Source: Flavobacterium sp. DG2-3 (GTDB lineage: Bacteria > Bacteroidota > Bacteroidia > Flavobacteriales > Flavobacteriaceae). Taken from it: 64,000 nt of DNA. The stretch covers positions 58,406-122,405 of the forward strand of contig NZ_JAVAMB010000013.1 of the NCBI RefSeq assembly GCF_030730925.1, read 5' to 3'. The notes below the pieces were generated by a model, which was not told where the DNA came from, did not search any database, and was given only the letters and a program-made list of their open reading frames with translations. Position 1 is the stretch's first letter; every line of letters begins with the position of its first letter. This document shows, one piece after another, positions 58,936 through 64,000 of this stretch. Position numbers and translations under genes: made by a program.

Positions 58936-60201
58936 ATGGATAAAAGAAAGTTTACAGAAAATGGAGAAATTCTAGCAATTATAAAGGATTTGAAAACCCA
59001 GATTAAAAACAAAAAATTCTCTGATATCATAGACAACAATAATTACCAATATGTTGATCTTGTACAAGAAGGCGGCGGCGTTCTCGGAATTGCGCTTGTT
59101 GGCTATGTTTATGTTTTAGAAAAAATGGGAATTCGTTTTTTAAGCCTTGCCGGAACATCAGCAGGAAGTATTAACACCATGCTGATGGCGGCCGCGGGAA
59201 CTTGCGATATCGAAAAATCGGAATGGATATTAGATTGCCTTTGCAATAAAAATTTATACGATTTTGTGGATGGCGATCACGATGCCCGCGAATTTATTGA
59301 TGCCTTGCTGAGTGATGCTGGAAATCTGAAATTAATAATGAAAGGCTGTCAGGTAGTTGATAATTTCAAAGACGATTTAGGATTAAATCCTGGAAATAAT
59401 TTCCATCAATGGATGACCAATCTGCTTTCGCAAAAAGGAATAAAAAATTATGCCGATTTGAAAGCTTTAAGAGAAAAAGGAATTTCAGATAAAAACAAAT
59501 TATATCGAGTAAATCGCTTAAATCAAGGTGATAAAGAAGAATATACACGAGTAGATCATTGGAGCCAAATGGCCATAATTACCGCAGATATCACTACTGA
59601 AAGCAAAATTATTTTCCCACAAATGATTGATTTGTTTTACTCCAATCCAGATGTTCAGAATCCAGCCGATTTTGTTCGCGCTTCGATGTCAATTCCGTTG
59701 TTTTTTACACCTTTTAAAATTAAAAATATTCCAACCGGAGTCGATTGTTGGAACAAATGGAATGACGCTACCTGCCTTAGAACATCTGTTCCGTCAGAAG
59801 TGATGTTTATGGACGGCGGCATTATCTCCAATTTTCCGATAGACATTTTTCACGAAAACATGAATGTTCCCGCTTCTCCAACTTTCGGAATTAAACTAGG
59901 CTACGATAAAAACGAAATCAATAAAAATGAAAAATTTTCCAATTTAATAAGTTCGTTATTTGACACTGCGCGTTATGGCTACGATTCTGAATTTCTCCAA
60001 AAAAATCCAGATTTTAAAAATTTAATTGGGTACATCGACACTGGAAGCCACAATTGGCTCAACTTCAATCTGACAGACGATGCTAAAATTGATCTCTTTA
60101 TAAGAGGCGCCCAAAATGCAGCCGATTTCTTAAATAGATTTAATTGGGAAGAATATAAAAAAATCAGAAAGGCAAAAAGCAATTATTACAAATCGGTTTA
60201 A
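58936..60201 (+). CDS. Patatin-like phospholipase
   Basis: 421 aa, no signal peptide. The oxyanion motif QEGGGVLGIALVG near 52, the nucleophile Ser75 in LAGTSAGSIN and the DGG dyad (Asp293 in FMDGGIISNFP) are all present, so it should hydrolyse acyl lipids. The C-terminal part (about 320-421) is soluble and lacks a membrane anchor. Length and layout agree with cytoplasmic patatins of Bacteroidota. Single gene with a terminator behind it; the biological lipid is unknown. Confidence 0.92.
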   Translation: MDKRKFTENGEILAIIKDLKTQIKNKKFSDIIDNNNYQYVDLVQEGGGVLGIALVGYVYVLEKMGIRFLSLAGTSAGSINTMLMAAAGTCDIEKSEWILDCLCNKNLYDFVDGDHDAREFIDALLSDAGNLKLIMKGCQVVDNFKDDLGLNPGNNFHQWMTNLLSQKGIKNYADLKALREKGISDKNKLYRVNRLNQGDKEEYTRVDHWSQMAIITADITTESKIIFPQMIDLFYSNPDVQNPADFVRASMSIPLFFTPFKIKNIPTGVDCWNKWNDATCLRTSVPSEVMFMDGGIISNFPIDIFHENMNVPASPTFGIKLGYDKNEINKNEKFSNLISSLFDTARYGYDSEFLQKNPDFKNLIGYIDTGSHNWLNFNLTDDAKIDLFIRGAQNAADFLNRFNWEEYKKIRKAKSNYYKSV

Positions 60202-60254
60202 AGTCATTTCTTAACAGTTTACACATAATTTTTACTTCAAAAATTCGTTATAAT

Positions 60255-60278
60255 ATCCTGTAAATACCTCTACAGGAT
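60255..60278 (+). terminator. Intrinsic terminator of the patatin gene
   Basis: Perfect 8-bp stem (60255-60262 with 60271-60278, ATCCTGTA) then a T run. Confidence 0.85.
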
Positions 60279-60348
60279 TTTTTAATTGTAATTCGTTTTT
60301 TTATTACATTTGACTGCCTTATTAATCTAATCCAAAACAAATACCACT

Positions 60349-61188
60349 ATGAAAAAAACAGCCATTTTACTAACAACTATTTGTGCTTCAGCACTTTTAT
60401 ACGTTTCTTGTTCAAGCGACAATAACGAACCGACAGTTACAACAGACCTAACAACTATTGGAGCTTCAGTTGCGGTTGACACTTCTAACGAAATGGATCT
60501 TAACACCAGTCTTTTAATTAGCACAGCTACCTCAACTACTGGTAAAACTACAGAAACAGCACCACTACCTGGGATTTGCGCAACAATTACAATTACTACT
60601 CCAAACGGAGGAGAATATCCAAAAGTCTTTCTAGCAGATTTTGGAACAGCAGGATGCAAAGACGCAAACAACCTTACAAGAAAAGGACAATTGAAAGTAA
60701 CGCTTTCTGGAGCAATTACTGCAACAGGAAGCAAAATGACAATTGAAAGAATTAACTACTCTATCAACGGAATCAAATTAGAAGGAACTATCGAATACAC
60801 CAATACGACAACTACCCCTACTGTACCGCAATGGACTAGAAAAGTGACCAACGGTAAATTAACCGATTTACAAGGAGGCGTTTATACTAATTCTGGAACG
60901 TATACTACTAAACAAACTGCAGGTGTAGATACTCCTTTTATTTTATCTGATAATGTTTATGAAATAACAGAAGGTACGCATACGGTAACAGCAACAGCTG
61001 GCGGAACACTTACTTTGACAGTAAAAGAGCCGTTAATTAAAAAATATTCTTGCCTTTTTATTTCTAAAGGACAATTAAAAGTTCAAGGCGGTATTTTAAA
61101 CGGCGTAATAGATTACGGAAATAATGACTGCGATGCACTTTACACTTATACCCACGAAAATGGCACTTCATTCAATTTGACAATGTAA
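60349..61188 (+). CDS. Hypothetical lipoprotein, Thr-rich
   Basis: 279 aa. Lipobox LYVSCSSDNNEP near residue 20. The mature protein is Thr/Gly-rich beta-strand-like sequence with four Cys (PGICATITI, TAGCKDANN, KYSCLFISKG and NDCDALYTY) placed to form two disulfides. GQLKVTLSGAITATGSKMTIERINYSINGIKLEGTI and GQLKVQGGILNGVIDYGN hint at two related halves. No family recognised. Followed by a terminator and an unrelated lipoprotein. It probably lies on the outer membrane or surface. Confidence 0.7.
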   Translation: MKKTAILLTTICASALLYVSCSSDNNEPTVTTDLTTIGASVAVDTSNEMDLNTSLLISTATSTTGKTTETAPLPGICATITITTPNGGEYPKVFLADFGTAGCKDANNLTRKGQLKVTLSGAITATGSKMTIERINYSINGIKLEGTIEYTNTTTTPTVPQWTRKVTNGKLTDLQGGVYTNSGTYTTKQTAGVDTPFILSDNVYEITEGTHTVTATAGGTLTLTVKEPLIKKYSCLFISKGQLKVQGGILNGVIDYGNNDCDALYTYTHENGTSFNLTM

Positions 61189-61210
61189 GACCTTTTCCTG
61201 CAATGATTTC

Positions 61211-61240
61211 AAATCCCAATTTAGAAATAGATTGGGATTT
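61211..61240 (+). terminator. Intrinsic terminator of the Thr-rich lipoprotein gene
   Basis: Perfect 10-bp stem (61211-61220 with 61231-61240, AAATCCCAAT) and then a T run; 22 bp after the stop. Confidence 0.88.
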
Positions 61241-61319
61241 ATTTTTTTATAAAAATAAAACATCCACCTCTTTACATTTAAACTATTTTCTTTATTTTGC
61301 ACCAAAATCTCAAAAACCA

Positions 61320-62090
61320 ATGAAAAAAACATTAATTGCTTTTGTTACTCTTGCAGTCTTAGCATCTTGCAGCAAAAAAGAAACTGCTGCTGATAATTTA
61401 CACATTACAGGAAACATTAAAGGTTTAAAAACCGGAACATTATATATCCAACGTTTTGTTGATACTTCTCTTGTTGCTATTGACAGCATTAAAATTGACG
61501 GAAATGCAGCTTTTGAAAGAGACATCAAATTAGAATCTCCAGAAATGCTTTACTTATTTCTAGACCGAGGCGTAAGTAATTCTTTAGACAATAACATTTT
61601 GTTTTTTGCTGAACCAGGAAACATCAATATCGAAACCAACTTAGACAACTTCATTTCAAGCGCGAAGATTACAGGTTCAAAAAATCAAGAATTATACGAG
61701 CAGTATCAAAAAGTAAATTCTCGTTTTATTGACGAAAACCTGTCAATGGTTGAAGCAAGATTTAAAGCTTTAAAAAGACAAGATCAAAAAGCGATTGACA
61801 GCATTGAAGCCAAACAGCAATCAAACATCAAAAGAAAATATTTATACGCTACAAACTTTGCTATAAACAATAAAGATCATGAAGTAGCACCTTATATTGC
61901 TTTAGCTGAGATTTACGATATCAATATCAAATTTTTGGATACAATTCAAAAATCGATGACCCCAAAAGTAGCAAAATCGCTTTACGGAAAGAAACTAACA
62001 AAATATGTTGCAGAAATTAAGAAAGAAGAACAAAAGGCTCCTGTAGCTAAAACTGAAACTGAAGCCGCAACAACTGAAACAGAAAAATAA
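61320..62090 (+). CDS. DUF4369-like lipoprotein
   Basis: 256 aa from the ATG at 61320; the 39-codon longer frame would start in the previous terminator. Lipobox LAVLASCSKKE. HITGNIKGLKTGTLYIQRFVDTSLVAIDSIKIDGNAAFERDI near 26-65 is the beta-rich DUF4369 domain found at the N terminus of thiol-disulfide proteins of Bacteroidota. Unlike those, no thioredoxin domain follows: the rest is a helical stretch (about residues 120-235) and a Thr/Glu tail. It may be a stand-alone relative. Strong terminator behind. Confidence 0.85.
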   Translation: MKKTLIAFVTLAVLASCSKKETAADNLHITGNIKGLKTGTLYIQRFVDTSLVAIDSIKIDGNAAFERDIKLESPEMLYLFLDRGVSNSLDNNILFFAEPGNINIETNLDNFISSAKITGSKNQELYEQYQKVNSRFIDENLSMVEARFKALKRQDQKAIDSIEAKQQSNIKRKYLYATNFAINNKDHEVAPYIALAEIYDINIKFLDTIQKSMTPKVAKSLYGKKLTKYVAEIKKEEQKAPVAKTETEAATTETEK

Positions 62091-62110
62091 TTTACTTCAT
62101 TATAGCAAAA

Positions 62111-62135
62111 AATGCCCTGAATTTTTCAGGGCATT
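62111..62135 (+). terminator. Intrinsic terminator of the DUF4369-like gene
   Basis: Perfect 10-bp stem (62111-62120 with 62126-62135, AATGCCCTGA) and then a run of T. Confidence 0.9.
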
Positions 62136-62429
62136 TTTTTTATCGAAGAAACTAACAAAATATGCTACCTAAATTAGCAAAGAAAAGCGACAAAATAAAC
62201 ATAAAACAATAAAAATCAACAAGTTAAATTTTAAAATTTACACTTTTTGACCTTTTGATCAATCCTGTTTTTTAAAAGAACAGGATTTTTTTTATGTCTT
62301 TTTTTCAGCATTATTTTTAATTATCATAAATAACTGATAATTAAATAATTAACTGTTAAATTGTCAGAATTTACATAAATACAATTCCAATTTGTAATAC
62401 CTTAGCTTCAAATTTCAAAAACTATATTT
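62136..62429. other. Spacer before the HMG-CoA reductase gene
   Basis: AT-rich 294 bp with an oligo-T tract after a CAATCCTG-type hairpin (about 62260-62290). No promoter with a TAnnTTTG match was clearly seen. Confidence 0.45.
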
Positions 62430-63686
62430 ATGGAAAATTTAACCAGCAACATCAGTCGACCTAAGTATGATTACATTGATTCGTCAGTTTTTCACAAATT
62501 AGAATCTTATAATCCAAAACATTCTCAAGCAGAAAAAATTCCCGACCAAGATCCCTACACTCAAAGTGGACAAAAATTACGTCTGAATTTTATTCGCAGC
62601 CAATTAAATTTAGACTTAGATTTTCTCTCTGGCGAAAAAGTTTTTACTAATAACGAAAGCTTAAAAGGCAATATCGAAAATTACATCGGCATGAGCCAGA
62701 TTCCTACTGGAATTATTGGCCCACTTGTAATAAACGGAAGCGTTGCCCAAGGCCCTTTTTACGTTCCTCTCGCCACAACCGAAGGCGCATTACTTGCATC
62801 TTACAACAGAGGCGCAAAAGCCTGTAGGGAATCTGGACCAATAACAGTTGTTACGCTTCAAGAAGGTGTGCAAAGAACTCCTACTTTCAAGTTTAAAACT
62901 GTAATTGAATTGGGCAAATTTGTTTCTTGGGTATTAGACCATACCGAAACATTTTCAGCATTAACAAGAGAAACTAGCAATTATGCCATTTTAAATGACG
63001 TAGGCATCAATATCGAAGGAAATATTCTGATTTTAAAATTTGAATTTACTTCTGGGGATGCTTCTGGCCAAAATATGGTAACAATCTGCTCAGATAGAAT
63101 ATGCAAGTATATTCTCGAACACTGTCCAATAAAACCTGTATTCTGGACTATTGAAGGCAATTTTTCTGGAGATAAAAAAATCAGTCCGTTAAACACTCGA
63201 GTTCGCGGAAGAAAAGTTACTGCCGAAATAGTAATAAAAAATGAGGTCGTTAAATCGGTTTTAAAGACAACTCCGGCCTTATTATACGAACAATGGAAAA
63301 TATGCGTTTCTGGAGCCAAAAAAGCGGGCGTAGTCGGCGGCGGCATGCATCCTTCTAATGGACTTGCAGCTTTATTTATTGCCTGCGGACAAGATGTTGC
63401 CTGTACAGGTGAAGCTTCTGTCGCAGTTACCAGAATGGAAATCACCGAAAACAATGATATTTATTTTGCTATCACCATGTCTAACATGATTGTTGGAACA
63501 GTTGGCGGCGGAACATCGTTTCCTACTCAAAGAGAGTGCCTCGAACTTTTAGGGTGTTACGGCGCTGGAAAAAGTGGCAAACTTGCCGAAATTGCAATTG
63601 CATTATGTTTAACTGGCGAACTTTCTATTTTTGCAGCAATGTCTTCGGGACAATTTACTGCAGCACATCAGAAATTGGGGAGATAA
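62430..63686 (+). CDS. Class I-type HMG-CoA reductase
   Basis: 418 aa. Blocks are ENYIGMSQIPTGIIGPLVINGS near 87 (HMG-CoA contact), PLATTEGALLASYNRG near 113 with the catalytic Glu, GDKKISPLN near 247 with the catalytic Lys, GQDVACTGEAS near 325 with the catalytic Asp, VGTVGGGTSFPTQ and the C-terminal catalytic His in FTAAHQKLGR. The order and spelling follow class I (eukaryotic and archaeal) rather than class II. The cofactor block is GDASGQNM in place of the usual DAMGMN. Mevalonate is the product, feeding isoprenoid synthesis. No other mevalonate gene is nearby. Confidence 0.88.
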   Translation: MENLTSNISRPKYDYIDSSVFHKLESYNPKHSQAEKIPDQDPYTQSGQKLRLNFIRSQLNLDLDFLSGEKVFTNNESLKGNIENYIGMSQIPTGIIGPLVINGSVAQGPFYVPLATTEGALLASYNRGAKACRESGPITVVTLQEGVQRTPTFKFKTVIELGKFVSWVLDHTETFSALTRETSNYAILNDVGINIEGNILILKFEFTSGDASGQNMVTICSDRICKYILEHCPIKPVFWTIEGNFSGDKKISPLNTRVRGRKVTAEIVIKNEVVKSVLKTTPALLYEQWKICVSGAKKAGVVGGGMHPSNGLAALFIACGQDVACTGEASVAVTRMEITENNDIYFAITMSNMIVGTVGGGTSFPTQRECLELLGCYGAGKSGKLAEIAIALCLTGELSIFAAMSSGQFTAAHQKLGR

Positions 63687-63923
63687 ATATTTAAAATTCC
63701 AATTTTTAAATTGCTTCGCCTGTTCGCTGTCGCTCGAGTCCAAATTCCAATCTTAAATACACAAATTTAAAACCCCAAATTCCAAATTCAAATCTTAAAT
63801 ACATTAAATTCCAAAGCTCAAAAATTCCAAATTCCAATTTACGACATGAATTGGGGTTTGGAATTTTTATTTTTTTATCCCACTTGACCTTCCCAAAAGT
63901 TTATGGCTTTGACAAAGATTGGA
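63687..63923 (+). repeat. Low-complexity AAATTCC-rich spacer
   Basis: Contains many short AAATTCC, AAATACA and TTTAAAA repeats in loose 7- to 8-bp spacing, plus a TTCGCTGTCGCTCGAGTCC block. No gene was recognised in this stretch. Confidence 0.6.
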
Positions 63924-64000
63924 ATTTGGGATTTGGGATTTGGGATTTGGGATTTGGGATTTGGGATTTGGGATTTGGGATTTGGGATTTGGGATTTGGG
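63924..64000 (+). repeat. Perfect 7-bp tandem repeat, 11 copies, truncated by the window
   Basis: ATTTGGG repeated exactly eleven times from 63924 to 64000 with no mismatch; the array continues past the window end. Confidence 0.95.

Noticed and set aside
62981..63454. 157-codon antisense frame inside HMG-CoA reductase
   Set aside because: Fully opposite a strongly conserved gene with its catalytic motifs; a codon-bias shadow.
63924..64000. CRISPR array
   Set aside because: Units are 7 bp with no spacers; this is a simple tandem repeat.

Overview
The window is a stretch of chromosome from a Flavobacterium-like member of the Bacteroidota. The evidence is low GC, TAnnTTTG promoter elements, A-rich leaders, SusC/SusD proteins, many short lipoproteins with a Cys lipobox, class I HMG-CoA reductase, and the palindromes and short-period arrays that fill its intergenic gaps. 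No rRNA, tRNA, CRISPR array, transposase or phage gene was seen. No replication origin was recognised.

Layout. 0-5 kb: PaiB-like flavoprotein, membrane glycosyltransferase overlapping an ECF sigma factor, TonB-family protein, PH-domain protein, secreted M48 protease. 5-15.3 kb: lipA, a GAPDH, a TPR hybrid histidine kinase, lpxK, a YoeB-type toxin-antitoxin pair, a Nif3-like gene with a coiled-coil partner whose zinc-ribbon cysteines are gone, an alpha/beta hydrolase, a monooxygenase-like protein and rluF. 15.3-22 kb: DUF4153-like membrane protein, winged-helix regulator and its membrane partner (with a shared candidate operator), corA, folD, ffh. 22-27 kb: an MBOAT O-acyltransferase operon with two SGNH proteins, probably for acylating an envelope glycan. 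27-37 kb: a HmuY/TonB-receptor operon divergent from a DUF6607-like gene, and a SusCD pair without hydrolases. 37-47 kb: argS, an outer-membrane beta-barrel receptor, cutC, fabH, an S9 peptidase and a lone ABC ATPase.

47.2-55.4 kb is the most unusual region: a frameshifted thioredoxin-like gene, a lipoprotein ending in an AHH-type HNH nuclease domain (a polymorphic-toxin layout), two paralogous candidate immunity genes, a gutted third copy, a further candidate, three related Cys-containing lipoproteins and two more small secreted proteins. Copies of one terminator-bearing direct repeat punctuate it, and the last copy carries a decayed gene 3' end. This looks like an immunity array that grew by duplication.

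55.4-64 kb: OmpA lipoprotein, lipocalin-like lipoprotein, htpG, a patatin-like phospholipase, two lipoproteins and HMG-CoA reductase. The window closes inside a perfect 7-bp tandem repeat.

Across the window the gaps hold degenerate arrays with a strict 7- or 8-bp period, often touching a stop codon or lying just before a start codon. They range from perfect (the end of the window) to barely recognisable, and form the most pervasive pattern that gene calls do not explain. All names are from visible motifs and family knowledge; no database search was possible.
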